Source of the DNA: Chitinophagales bacterium
GTDB taxonomy: Bacteria > Bacteroidota > Bacteroidia > Chitinophagales > LD1
Assembly: GCA_016787045.1 (NCBI GenBank)
Contig: JAEUVA010000034.1
Coordinates: 1 to 64,000, forward strand
Direction of reading: 5' to 3'
Length of the DNA: 64,000 bases
Shown here: in pieces, positions 52,995 through 61,867 of the stretch
Layout of the letters: each line of letters begins with the position of its first letter
Position numbering within the stretch: the first letter of the stretch is position 1
Program-made: the position numbers and the translations under genes
Notes under the pieces: generated by a model
The model's input: only the letters and a program-made list of their open reading frames with translations
Databases searched by the model: none
What the model was told of the DNA's origin: nothing

Positions 52995-53501
52995 ATGAAT
53001 ACCGCACACTGGCATTTAATACTTAACCACTTCCCCATTATAGGAACATTGGGAGGAGTAGTGGTTCTTTTTTACGGCTTACTGAGAAAAAATAACGACA
53101 CCAAAGTGTTGGGTGCTTTTCTTATTCTGGCTATGGCAATTATTTCAGTCATTGTAATGGAAACAGGCGAAGCTGCTGAAGAAGTGGTAGAGAAAATCCC
53201 CGGAATTAGCGAAGCTGCTATGGAAGCACATGAAGATGCTGCGAAAATCGCTAATGGTATACTAATAGCTTCCGGTGTTTTAGCAATCATCAGTTTGACG
53301 TTACACTTCTTTAAAAAGAATGCAGTAACCATCGCTATGAGCGCTACACTTCTACTCTCATCTGTTGCGTTTGGCTTTATGGGTTATACCGGATACCTCG
53401 GTGGTAAAATTCGCCATACCGAAATTACCCAGGGAGGTAGTTTCCCGAACTCAGAAAGCCCCCCGGCACAAACCACCAATAGCGAAGAAGAAGATGATTA
53501 A
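52995..53501 (+). CDS. Four-helix membrane protein, DUF2231-like
   Basis: ATG 52995 (MNTAHWHLILNHFPIIGTLGG) is preferred over GTG 52971. The 168-residue protein has four membrane segments and starts with a conserved HxHLxxNHFPIxG pattern like that of DUF2231 proteins, in which the His residues may bind heme. Between segments 2 and 3 is a helix with many Glu residues (ETGEAAEEVVEKI). The acidic tail ends EEEDD. It is the last gene before the terminator at 53509-53539. Confidence 0.75.
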   Translation: MNTAHWHLILNHFPIIGTLGGVVVLFYGLLRKNNDTKVLGAFLILAMAIISVIVMETGEAAEEVVEKIPGISEAAMEAHEDAAKIANGILIASGVLAIISLTLHFFKKNAVTIAMSATLLLSSVAFGFMGYTGYLGGKIRHTEITQGGSFPNSESPPAQTTNSEEEDD

Positions 53502-53508
53502 CCGAACC

Positions 53509-53539
53509 ACATGCCCCGCACTTTTATGGCGGGGCATGT
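53509..53539 (+). terminator. Terminator of the fahA operon
   Basis: An 11-bp perfect stem (ACATGCCCCGC with GCGGGGCATGT, 53509-53519 and 53529-53539) with a 9-base loop and a T-run downstream. Confidence 0.9.
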
Positions 53540-53563
53540 TATTTTTGATTTCTATTATTGAAC

Positions 53564-54469
53564 ATGCTTTCTATCAACCCATCTGCACTTACACCTGCAA
53601 AATTGCACGAGTATTTACTCAGCGCCATTGCACCCCGCCCCATAGCTTTTGTTTCTACCATTGATAAAAACGGCACAGCCAATCTGGCTCCGTTTTCATT
53701 TTTCAATTGCTTTGGCTCCAATCCTCCTACACTTGTTTTTTCTCCTGCCCGAAGCGGAAGAACAGGGGCTACCAAACATACCCACGATAATGTTCTAGAA
53801 ATAAAAGAATGTGTGGTGAACATCCCGCATTACGATATGCTGTATCAAATGAATTTGGCGGCACACATGTACGAAAAAGGCGTGAATGAGTTTTCAAAAT
53901 CAGGATTAACTCCCGTTGCTTCGGTAGTAGTAAAACCACCGCGTGTGGGCGAGTGTTTTGTGCAGTTTGAATGCGAAGTGAAAGATGTAATAGAAACCGG
54001 ACAAGGTGGTGGCGCAGGAAACTTAGTAGTGTGCGAAGTGAAGATGATTCACCTCAACGAAAAAGTGCTGAATGAGGAAGGCAGCATTGACCCGACTAAG
54101 ATGAATTATATCGCCCGCATGGGCAAACAGTTTTGGGCGCGGGTGGGTGCAGAGAACATTATTTCAGTTCCCGGCTTTAAAATGGCAAACGAGTTAGGTG
54201 TGGGTTGGGATCTACTGCCACCAAGTATTACACACTCAAAATATCTTTCTGCCAACGATGTGGCCCAAGTGGCATCGCTACATACCTTTCCAACAAAAGA
54301 AGAACTAGACGAATTGATTAAAGCAGAATTTGTGCAGGAGATTATTGAAGCGCATAAAAATGATAAAGAAGCATTAACGAAGGCGATTCACCTTCGCGCA
54401 AAAATTGAAATTGAAAGAGGTAGCTTGCCACTGGCGTTTCAGTTGTTGATGATTGCAGATAAAATATAA
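53564..54469 (+). CDS. Flavin reductase-like FMN-binding split-barrel protein
   Basis: ATG 53564 (MLSINPSALTPAKLHEYL) is preferred over TTG 53558. The first 200 residues match the flavin reductase-like domain: IAPRPIAFVSTIDKNGTANLAPFSFFN, TLVFSPAR, and KHTHDNVLEIKECVVN. FMN or FAD binding is expected. The C-terminal helical extension (about 210-301) is not standard for the short reductases. No monooxygenase partner is nearby, so the substrate is unknown. The next gene starts 8 bp downstream. Confidence 0.85.
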   Translation: MLSINPSALTPAKLHEYLLSAIAPRPIAFVSTIDKNGTANLAPFSFFNCFGSNPPTLVFSPARSGRTGATKHTHDNVLEIKECVVNIPHYDMLYQMNLAAHMYEKGVNEFSKSGLTPVASVVVKPPRVGECFVQFECEVKDVIETGQGGGAGNLVVCEVKMIHLNEKVLNEEGSIDPTKMNYIARMGKQFWARVGAENIISVPGFKMANELGVGWDLLPPSITHSKYLSANDVAQVASLHTFPTKEELDELIKAEFVQEIIEAHKNDKEALTKAIHLRAKIEIERGSLPLAFQLLMIADKI

Positions 54470-54477
54470 TTAAACAC

Positions 54478-55383
54478 ATGCCTTACATTCCCTTGTTTCT
54501 GATTAAGACCATGCTGCGCAGAGTAAAAAGGCGTGGTGATGTAACTAACCCCCAGCGCTCGCGCAGGGGCTTTGAAAAAATGGTTGGTAAATGGAACAAG
54601 CCACTCATGGGTTTTACCTACCAACAAGAAATAGCGGATGGTGTGGAAGGCGAGTGGGTTTTTCCGGATGGTTGTGATAAAACAAAAGTACTGTTGTACT
54701 TTCATGGTGGCGGGTATTTTGTAGGCAGTTATGTTACGCATCGCGCACTCGTATCACAAATTGCAAAAAATGCAGGTATATCCGCATTCAGCATTAATTA
54801 TCGTTTGGCTCCTGAGCATCCGTACCCGGCTGCCATAGAAGATTGCGCCAAGGTGTATCAGTGGCTACAGCGCGAGAAAAAATTTAGCCCAAATCAAATT
54901 GCTTTTGGTGGCGATAGTGCAGGTGGTGGTTGCGTTGTAGGTACCCTCACTTATTTGCGCGACAACAATATGCCACTTCCGAAGTGTGCTATTGCATTAT
55001 CTCCATGGTTAGACCACACGTTCAGCGGTGAATCATTTCCCACAAAAGATAAAATTGACCCCATGCTGGTAGCCGATGGTTTCCCTATTGTTCGCGATTA
55101 CTACATGGCGGGCCAAGACCCAAAGGCACCTTACGCTTCGCCCATTTTTCATTCTTTGGCCGGCTTGCCTCCGGTGTATGTGCAAGTGGGCGAAGAAGAG
55201 TTGTTGCTTAGCGACTCCACCCGTTTTGCGGACAAAGCAAAAGCAGATGGTTCAGTTGTACAGTTAGAAATTTTTCCTAAAATGTTTCATGTGTTCAACT
55301 CGTTTTGGAGTGTTATACCAAAGGCAAGAGAAGCGAATAAAAAGCTGGGGGCGTTTTTAAAGCAACAACTTGCAGAGATTTAA
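54478..55383 (+). CDS. Alpha/beta hydrolase, hormone-sensitive-lipase type esterase
   Basis: The 301-residue enzyme has the oxyanion motif HGGG at 76-79 (LYFHGGGYFVG), the nucleophile S147 in GGDSAGGG, YRLAPEHPYPAA (109-119), and the catalytic His 271 in FPKMFHVF; the acidic partner lies near VGEEELLLSDS (237-247). These are marks of the HSL family of esterases on short acyl chains. Substrate unknown. It probably shares a transcript with the flavoprotein upstream. Its end overlaps the convergent gene by 4 bp. Confidence 0.9.
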   Translation: MPYIPLFLIKTMLRRVKRRGDVTNPQRSRRGFEKMVGKWNKPLMGFTYQQEIADGVEGEWVFPDGCDKTKVLLYFHGGGYFVGSYVTHRALVSQIAKNAGISAFSINYRLAPEHPYPAAIEDCAKVYQWLQREKKFSPNQIAFGGDSAGGGCVVGTLTYLRDNNMPLPKCAIALSPWLDHTFSGESFPTKDKIDPMLVADGFPIVRDYYMAGQDPKAPYASPIFHSLAGLPPVYVQVGEEELLLSDSTRFADKAKADGSVVQLEIFPKMFHVFNSFWSVIPKAREANKKLGAFLKQQLAEI

Positions 55384-57545
55384 AACTTCACCTCAACACC
55401 CAAATTCACTCCCGGGCTTGCCACAAATTTTTTCTCCACGGCCGTAAACCTTCCTTCCATAGTTGCTCTGATACTCCATGCTTTCGCTATCGGAATTTGT
55501 ACGCCAATGTTGATGTAGCCACCCACATTTGGCACTACTCTCAGATGCTTCACTTCAAACGATTTTTCGCCTGCGGTGTATTCAATTTTACTGATGGCGG
55601 TGAAGCCGGTGCTAAGTCCGGCACCCGCAAATCCCTTCACATTATTTCCAAAACTGGCTTGCGGACCAACCTGCACACGCAAAAATCCGGTAGAAGAAGC
55701 AGCATAAAGTTGCTCCGTAAATTGTTGCGTGCTTGGTGGCTGCGAAGGCGAAGTGGGAATAACCAATCGTGCTACACGCACATCTGTTTCAGCCATAATT
55801 TTTTGCCAGCCGCCAACAATCTCTGCGCAAACACCCCAAGTGTGATTTACCGCACATCCAAAACCTAAACCCGCTTCTGCTGAAGGCATAATACGAATGC
55901 GAATAGCATCGCCTTTTGCAAAAGTTATTCCCTTGAAATCGGTATTTAACTCTGTTTGATGTTGCTGCACAAAATCGGCAGTATTCATATCGCTGAATAG
56001 TGGCATGGCTGCATTGTCTGTACTCCAACCTGTGCCACAAATAAATCCTCCACTCCAAACTGGTTTCTGTTTTGGGTCTGGTGTAACTTCTGCTTTTGGA
56101 GTTGATTTGTATTTGCCGCAAAAGAATTTGCCAAACACAAAAACTACTTGCTTGCCATTGGGCAATTGAACGGTGTATTGATTTCCCAGCAATGTTGCTT
56201 TCAAATCTTTTGAACCGAACATGGAAGAAATTTTTTGCTGCGCTTCTTCGGCTGTCAATTCATTCATTTCTTCTAATGGAATAACTGCATTTGGAAAAAA
56301 TGAATGCACTTTTTGCATTGCATTTTTCATGCTGTTAAGTGCTGCAGCATTGGTTAACACCGATTGCATGGTGTAGTAATAATATTGTGCGGCAACGCAC
56401 CACAATTCGTTCTGTGTTTTGATTACAAATGAGTTTCCACCCAACTTCATAAATGTGTCAAAAAAAACATTTACAGATGCCTCGGCAATGGAAACCAAAT
56501 TCATAAAACTGCTCAGCCATGCTGCGCCTTTGAGCGGACCTCTCAAACCCTGCAACGCTTTCATCTTTGTGGGATTGTTCTTGATGACATCACCAAAGTT
56601 TCCAAGCAAATCGGAAGCAGTATAATTCTCTACCAGAAACTGCGCCAACTGTGCAACATCTTCACCCAAGGCGGCTTTCACGGCTCCATGCAAACTGAGT
56701 ATATCATTGGTTTCGTAATACTGTTTAATCTGACTATTCAGAAAAGCAGCATCCTTTGCGCTCATAGCTCCTGACTGCGAAAGCATATTGGTAATTACAT
56801 GGCAAAAACTTTGGTTCGTCAATTGCTCCATTTTTTTCTTTGACTCCGAATCATATTTCTGAAATTGAAACACCGCCATCTGCACCGCATTTATCTGAAT
56901 CATGTGCATGAGTTTAAAATCTTCAAACATTTTTTTGAACTGCACAAAATCATTGTGAAGTTGTTGTGTGCTGTTGATGAGTATGTCGTTTGGTTGCCAG
57001 CGCGGATTCTCGCAGCAATCAAAAGTGGGCTGTGCAGCGCCTTGATAATTTGGAAACGTTAGGTTTCTGATTGAAGATGTTGCATTGCTGCTCACAGTTT
57101 GCAACCCTCCTGTGCTTACCCCTTCGCTGCGGGTGTCAAACGCTTGCCCTTTTTTATTGCAACCGGCTTTTTCTAACACCCCTTCCATCCAGCTAATTAG
57201 TTCCATGGCGCGTTGAGGATTGTCCTTTGCCTCTTCATATCTCTTTTTAAGGTTCATGTCTAACTCATCAAAACCTTTTTGCTTTAGGTTGCCAAAAGTT
57301 TTGTAAACGGCATCCATCATATCCACCATTTTGTTCAATTCTTCCTCCATGCGGTACACCTCATTTACCTCCAGCAGGTTCTGCACAATGATGTTGTATT
57401 TGGTATTGAGCGAACAAGGTGCGCAATCGTTTTCGGGCAAGTTTTTCCCCTGCAGTATGCAGTTGGATTGCTGCGCTGAAAGTGTTGCTGTAGCAATGAG
57501 TACAATCATGATTGCATTCATCCATTGGTTTGCAGTGCGTTTCAT
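55380..57545 (-). CDS. Hypothetical exported protein, divergent from a helical paralogue
   Basis: ATG 57545 (MKRTANQWMNAIMIVLIATATLSAQQ, a signal peptide) is preferred; the frame upstream to 57590 is leader. The 721-residue product is helical from about 50 to 430, then has strand-rich segments to the end. The last 110 residues alternate hydrophobic and polar residues (FGNNVKGFAGAGLSTGFTA, GGYINIGVQIPIAKAWSI) and end in Phe (GVEVKF), which suggests an outer-membrane beta-sheet domain. There is no T9SS domain. The leader before the ATG (TTTGTGCC, then AACAAAAACA) resembles those of T9SS genes at 23829 and 25447. Family unknown to me. Confidence 0.75.
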   Translation of the reverse strand: MKRTANQWMNAIMIVLIATATLSAQQSNCILQGKNLPENDCAPCSLNTKYNIIVQNLLEVNEVYRMEEELNKMVDMMDAVYKTFGNLKQKGFDELDMNLKKRYEEAKDNPQRAMELISWMEGVLEKAGCNKKGQAFDTRSEGVSTGGLQTVSSNATSSIRNLTFPNYQGAAQPTFDCCENPRWQPNDILINSTQQLHNDFVQFKKMFEDFKLMHMIQINAVQMAVFQFQKYDSESKKKMEQLTNQSFCHVITNMLSQSGAMSAKDAAFLNSQIKQYYETNDILSLHGAVKAALGEDVAQLAQFLVENYTASDLLGNFGDVIKNNPTKMKALQGLRGPLKGAAWLSSFMNLVSIAEASVNVFFDTFMKLGGNSFVIKTQNELWCVAAQYYYYTMQSVLTNAAALNSMKNAMQKVHSFFPNAVIPLEEMNELTAEEAQQKISSMFGSKDLKATLLGNQYTVQLPNGKQVVFVFGKFFCGKYKSTPKAEVTPDPKQKPVWSGGFICGTGWSTDNAAMPLFSDMNTADFVQQHQTELNTDFKGITFAKGDAIRIRIMPSAEAGLGFGCAVNHTWGVCAEIVGGWQKIMAETDVRVARLVIPTSPSQPPSTQQFTEQLYAASSTGFLRVQVGPQASFGNNVKGFAGAGLSTGFTAISKIEYTAGEKSFEVKHLRVVPNVGGYINIGVQIPIAKAWSIRATMEGRFTAVEKKFVASPGVNLGVEVKF

Positions 57546-57673
57546 AACTATTGTTTTTGTTGGCACAAAGGTCTGCTGAATGGCACGCATGGGTTAATCA
57601 ACTTTGATTCATTTTTAGGAGTCAAAAAATGGTGTTGAGGAACGAGTAATTCTATTTTGTATATTGGATACAA

Positions 57674-59125
57674 ATGACAGTTTCAGAAGATATTTTTCAA
57701 CTGATAAAATCGCTCTCGCAAACCGAGAAAACGTATTTCAAAAAGTTTGCGCAGTTGCATGTGCTGCATGAAGAGAATGTTTATCTGCGTTTGTTTGACG
57801 CCATTGATGCGCAGGAGAAGTATGATGAAAAGTTGCTGACAGAAATTTTTTCTAAGGGAAAATCTGCATCGCAGTTTTCAGTGCTCAAAAACTACCTCTA
57901 CAGTTTAATTCTGAAATCACTCCGTAATTATCATGCAGAAGATACCGTTCGTGCGGAGCTGCGGCAACAGTTGCAGAACACTTCTCTTTTGTTTGAAAGA
58001 GGGCTACACACGCAGGCAGAAAAATTGCTGCGCAGATGCCGAAAAACGGCAGAGCAATGCGAATTGTTTCGGGAGCTGATTGAGATTTCGGCACTGGAGC
58101 AGGTCATACTTCTATTCGGTAAATCGTATGATGCTTCAACCATTAAAACAATGAATGCCGTGTTGGATGAACGCACCTTGTTATTGCAAAAAATGCAGAA
58201 CACTTATGATTATGACCGCTTGGAGTATAACCTCACTCATTTGTTTCAATCCGGTAATAAAACAGACTTAGTCAAAGCCGGCAAGTTGATGAAAAACGAA
58301 CTGCTGAAAAATGAGAAGCAGGCATTATGCGTGGTGTCGCGATTAAAATTTCATCACATTCACTCTACTTATTCCTACTACAGCCGAAAGCCAAAGGAGT
58401 GCATTGTTCACTTGCAGAAGGAATTACAAATTCTGGAAACACATCCGGAAATTATGCAACTGCGCATGCAAGATTATGTGCTGCTCACCAACAATGTGTT
58501 ACTGCTGTTGCTAGAGATGAATGACTATAAAAAGTTTGATACCCGATTAACCCAGTTCAGGAAACAGTTGGCGCAACAAACCATTTCGGTGCGCTTGTGG
58601 GAACAGGCAGTACTGCATAATTGGATTATTGAAATGCAGTGGCATTATCATGTGTTTGATTACCCTAAATTTTGTGCAGTGGCTTATGAATTGCAAAAGA
58701 CTATGAAGCAGCACAAAGCGGAATTGAAACTGAATGACCGATTGGTGTTTCTTGATTTGCAAACCCGCGCTGCCTTTCGGGCAAAAAAATTCAATGAAGC
58801 GCTTTCGCACTCAGTGGAGTTGCTCAATCATTCTGAAGCACCCCGAAAGTTTCAACAATACAACAGCGCCCGCTTCTTTAATCTGCTTATCCATTTTGAA
58901 TTAGGGAATTACGATTTGTTGGATTATCAAATTCAGTCGTTTAACCGGCAGGTGATGAAAGCAGAAAAGAGCAATGCGCTATACAACGCTATCATTCCTT
59001 TCCTAAAAAAGTATCCATCTACCATTGATAAAAAACAGCGGCAGGCATTGGTTGAAAAAACAGCAAAAGAAGTTTCCGAATCCGGTTACTATGATTTTAA
59101 AGAATGGATTAGCTCAAAAACGTAA
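57674..59125 (+). CDS. Uncharacterised helical protein, 'SLSxxEKxY' family, paralogue 2
   Basis: The 483-residue soluble protein is the paralogue of 19236-20726, with the same opening (IFQLIKSLSQTEKTYFKKFA), LRLFDAIDAQEKYD and FSVLKNYLYSLILKSLRNYHAED in the same order, then TPR-like helices (QLQNTSLLFERGLHTQAEKLLRR is longer than needed, so only its start QLQNTSLLFERG is cited as typical). No signal peptide. It is divergent from an exported-protein gene, like its paralogue. Function unknown; a cytoplasmic regulator or adaptor is possible. Confidence 0.75.
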   Translation: MTVSEDIFQLIKSLSQTEKTYFKKFAQLHVLHEENVYLRLFDAIDAQEKYDEKLLTEIFSKGKSASQFSVLKNYLYSLILKSLRNYHAEDTVRAELRQQLQNTSLLFERGLHTQAEKLLRRCRKTAEQCELFRELIEISALEQVILLFGKSYDASTIKTMNAVLDERTLLLQKMQNTYDYDRLEYNLTHLFQSGNKTDLVKAGKLMKNELLKNEKQALCVVSRLKFHHIHSTYSYYSRKPKECIVHLQKELQILETHPEIMQLRMQDYVLLTNNVLLLLLEMNDYKKFDTRLTQFRKQLAQQTISVRLWEQAVLHNWIIEMQWHYHVFDYPKFCAVAYELQKTMKQHKAELKLNDRLVFLDLQTRAAFRAKKFNEALSHSVELLNHSEAPRKFQQYNSARFFNLLIHFELGNYDLLDYQIQSFNRQVMKAEKSNALYNAIIPFLKKYPSTIDKKQRQALVEKTAKEVSESGYYDFKEWISSKT

Positions 59126-59174
59126 TGCAACCAAAACCACATTCGTTTTATCTTCATCACACAATTAACTGCTC

Positions 59175-59525
59175 ATGAAAATTTATTTACTTGTACTTTG
59201 TTTGTGTGTTATCGGCATTACTTCTTGCACCAAAGAATCTGCTGCCACCTACAAAATTGAATACGCTATCGGCTGCACCGATTGCATGGTAGCTTACACC
59301 GCCAATCAAAATGGCGATCAGGCATCGGAGTTTCACCAATCTACGGGTTGGTCGTACACTTTTAACGCCAAAAAAAATCAGGAAGTACTACTGATGGCCT
59401 ACAATACTTCTTCTGCACCTCAAGGGGTAACCGCAACCATAAAGCTAAATGGTGCAGTGCTGAAAACCCGTACTACCTATTGCCCCATAAGTGGTGTTTC
59501 GTTTTGTGTAGATACCATCCGATAA
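59175..59525 (+). CDS. Small lipoprotein
   Basis: The 116-residue protein has a lipobox (GITSC, Cys at residue 18) after a hydrophobic segment, so it should be anchored in a membrane. The mature part has four further cysteines (GCTDCMV, TYCPISGVSFCV) and a strand-rich pattern with TGWSYTFNAKKNQEVLLMAY. I do not know the family. Confidence 0.78.
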   Translation: MKIYLLVLCLCVIGITSCTKESAATYKIEYAIGCTDCMVAYTANQNGDQASEFHQSTGWSYTFNAKKNQEVLLMAYNTSSAPQGVTATIKLNGAVLKTRTTYCPISGVSFCVDTIR

Positions 59526-59574
59526 TCGCTCACCTAAGCGGTTTTATTATTTTCGCCCACTCAAAATTTGAAAC

Positions 59575-61104
59575 ATGAGTGAGCATCTGAGCGAACAAGA
59601 AATAGTACGAAGAGAAAAACTTAAAGAGTTTGAACGCCTGGGCATAGACCCCTACCCGGCTGCGTTGTTTGAAGTAAACTGCAATAGCAAACAAATTCTT
59701 TCGGAGTACAACGATGAACAAAAAAACTTTCAGGAAGTAAGTATTGCCGGCAGATTGATGGCTATACGGCTGATGGGCAAAGCTGCGTTTGCGGTAATTG
59801 AAGACCAGCACGGCAGAATTCAGCTCTACGTTTCGCGCAATGATTTGACCAATGGTGAAGACGCTACCCTATTTGATGAGGTAGTAAAAAAACTTTTGGA
59901 CATTGGCGACTTTATTGGCGTAAAAGGTTTTGTATTCAAAACCAAAACAGGCGAAACCACCATACATGTAAAAGAGTTTAAATTTTTAGGCAAGTCGCTT
60001 CGGCCGCTACCCATTGTAAAAGAAACTAAAGACGAGCAAGGCAACATAACCGTGCACGATGCATTTACCGACCCCGAGTTGCGTTACCGCCAGCGATATG
60101 TGGACTTGGTAGTAAACTCCGGTGTGCGCGAAACATTTTTAAAGCGCACTAAAATGATTCAAACCATCCGCGACTTTTTGAACGAACATGGCGGTATAGA
60201 AGTAGATACTCCGGTGCTGCAAAACATTCCTGGCGGAGCAGCCGCTCGTCCGTTTGTTACTCACCATAATGCATTGGATGTACCGTTTTATTTGCGCATC
60301 GCCAATGAGCTTTACCTAAAAAGATTAATTGTTGGGGGCTTTGATTTTGTGTATGAGTTCAGTCGCAATTTCCGCAACGAAGGCATGGATCGAACACATA
60401 ACCCTGAGTTTACAGTTTTGGAGTATTACGTGGCTTACAAAGATTATTTCTGGATGATGGATTTCACCGAAAAACTCTTTGAAAAAATTGCCCTTGCGCT
60501 ACATGGCACTACCGAAGTAAAAGTGGGTGATAACATCATCAGTTTTAAAGCCCCGTTTAAACGCATTGGTATTCTGGAAGCTATACAAGAAGCTACCGGT
60601 GAAGATGCAGGCAGCATGAATGAAGAGCAACTTCGCTCGCTTTGCAAGAAACATCGCATTGAAGTAGAAAACTCTATGGGACACGGCAAGTTGATTGATG
60701 AGTTATTTAGCGAACTCTGCGAAAAGAAATTTGTACAACCTACTTTCATTATGGACTATCCGGTAGAGATGAGCCCACTCACTAAAAAGCACCGTAGCAA
60801 ACCCGGTTTGGTAGAGCGCTTTGAGTTGATGATAAACGGTAAAGAATTAGCCAATGCATACAGTGAGTTGAATGACCCTATTGACCAACGCGCCCGTTTT
60901 GAAGAGCAAGTGAAACTGATGGAGCGTGGCGATGATGAAGCCATGTTTATTGACCACGACTTTTTGCGTGCACTGGAATACGGCATGCCCCCGGTATCGG
61001 GCATTGGTATAGGTATAGACCGACTGGCCATGCTCATGACCAACCAACCGAGTATTCAGGAAGTGTTGTTCTTTCCGCAAATGCGACCCGAAAAAGCAGA
61101 GTAA
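59575..61104 (+). CDS. lysS: Lysyl-tRNA synthetase, class II
   Basis: The 509-residue protein has an N-terminal OB-fold anticodon-binding domain (VSIAGRLMAIRLMGKAAFAV), then a class II core. Motif 1 is near TKMIQTIRDFLNEHGGIEVD, motif 2 is FRNEGMDRTHNPEFTVLEYY, and motif 3 is GIGIGIDRLAML. The length is that of bacterial LysS. It charges tRNA-Lys. The gene seems to have its own promoter region of 49 bp after the lipoprotein. Confidence 0.98.
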   Translation: MSEHLSEQEIVRREKLKEFERLGIDPYPAALFEVNCNSKQILSEYNDEQKNFQEVSIAGRLMAIRLMGKAAFAVIEDQHGRIQLYVSRNDLTNGEDATLFDEVVKKLLDIGDFIGVKGFVFKTKTGETTIHVKEFKFLGKSLRPLPIVKETKDEQGNITVHDAFTDPELRYRQRYVDLVVNSGVRETFLKRTKMIQTIRDFLNEHGGIEVDTPVLQNIPGGAAARPFVTHHNALDVPFYLRIANELYLKRLIVGGFDFVYEFSRNFRNEGMDRTHNPEFTVLEYYVAYKDYFWMMDFTEKLFEKIALALHGTTEVKVGDNIISFKAPFKRIGILEAIQEATGEDAGSMNEEQLRSLCKKHRIEVENSMGHGKLIDELFSELCEKKFVQPTFIMDYPVEMSPLTKKHRSKPGLVERFELMINGKELANAYSELNDPIDQRARFEEQVKLMERGDDEAMFIDHDFLRALEYGMPPVSGIGIGIDRLAMLMTNQPSIQEVLFFPQMRPEKAE

Positions 61105-61115
61105 ATATTTATCTG

Positions 61116-61123
61116 TAAATTTG
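61116..61123 (+). promoter_or_regulatory. -7 promoter element of the toxin-antitoxin operon
   Basis: TAAATTTG matches the TAnnTTTG consensus exactly, 20 bp before the antitoxin ATG at 61143. No clear -33 TTTG is seen. Confidence 0.5.
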
Positions 61124-61142
61124 CAACGTAAATCTCGTTTAT

Positions 61143-61382
61143 ATGCAGATAGAAATATCAAATGAAATGCTACAACAAGCGGGTATTGCGGAGCATGATC
61201 TAAAAATTGAAGTGGCAGTGCTATTGTTTGAGAAAAATGTCTTCTCGCTTGGCAAAGCGGCAGAATTTTGTGGATTGCACAAATTTGAAATGCAACATTT
61301 ATTAGCAGAAAGGAATATCCCGCTACATTACACCCTAGAGATGCTGAATGAAGACTTAAAAACAATTGAAATTGGTTCATGA
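61143..61382 (+). CDS. UPF0175-type antitoxin
   Basis: The 79-residue protein has the UPF0175 pattern: KIEVAVLLFEKNVFSLGKAAEFCGL, then LLAERNIPLHYTLEMLNEDL. The middle forms a helix-turn-helix, so it probably represses its own operon as well as neutralising the toxin. It overlaps the toxin start by 4 bp (ATGA). Confidence 0.85.
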   Translation: MQIEISNEMLQQAGIAEHDLKIEVAVLLFEKNVFSLGKAAEFCGLHKFEMQHLLAERNIPLHYTLEMLNEDLKTIEIGS

Positions 61383-61867
61383 AAGTAGTGGTCAGCGACA
61401 CTTCATGTATTAGCAATTTGTTAGTTGTTGGCCATATACATCTCCTTCAACAAACCTATCACCAAGTTATCATTCCACCGGCTGTATTCTTTGAATTGAG
61501 AGCGCTGGAAAAATTTGACATAGACCTTAATCCACTTTTAGATGCGGAATGGATTGAGGTTCGTGCTGCTGATGAAAAAATGATTCGTGCCATTGAATCA
61601 TTCAACCTAGATGAAGGAGAAACCGAAGCCATTGCTCTGGCTCGCGAAATAAAAGCAGATATATTAATCATTGATGAGGCGAAGGGGCGAGAGGTAGCCA
61701 GAAAATTTGGATTACAAACCACCGGACTATTAGGGATACTCATTAAAGCCAAAAAAGATGGCATAATCTTTTCAGTTAAACCGATATTAGACAACCTGAT
61801 TGCTGAAGCAAATTTCAGAATCAGTAAAGAACTATACGAACAAGTATTAAATATGATCAATGAGTAA
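61379..61867 (+). CDS. PIN-domain toxin (DUF3368)
   Basis: The 162-residue protein has the PIN ribonuclease pattern: D7 in VVSDTSCISNL, E39 in PPAVFFELR, acidic DEGETEAIALA (78-88) and D99 in ILIIDEAKGRE. Such toxins cleave RNA when free of antitoxin. Pairing with a UPF0175 antitoxin is common. Its end overlaps the following leucine-rich-repeat gene by 8 bp. Confidence 0.87.
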   Translation: MKVVVSDTSCISNLLVVGHIHLLQQTYHQVIIPPAVFFELRALEKFDIDLNPLLDAEWIEVRAADEKMIRAIESFNLDEGETEAIALAREIKADILIIDEAKGREVARKFGLQTTGLLGILIKAKKDGIIFSVKPILDNLIAEANFRISKELYEQVLNMINE

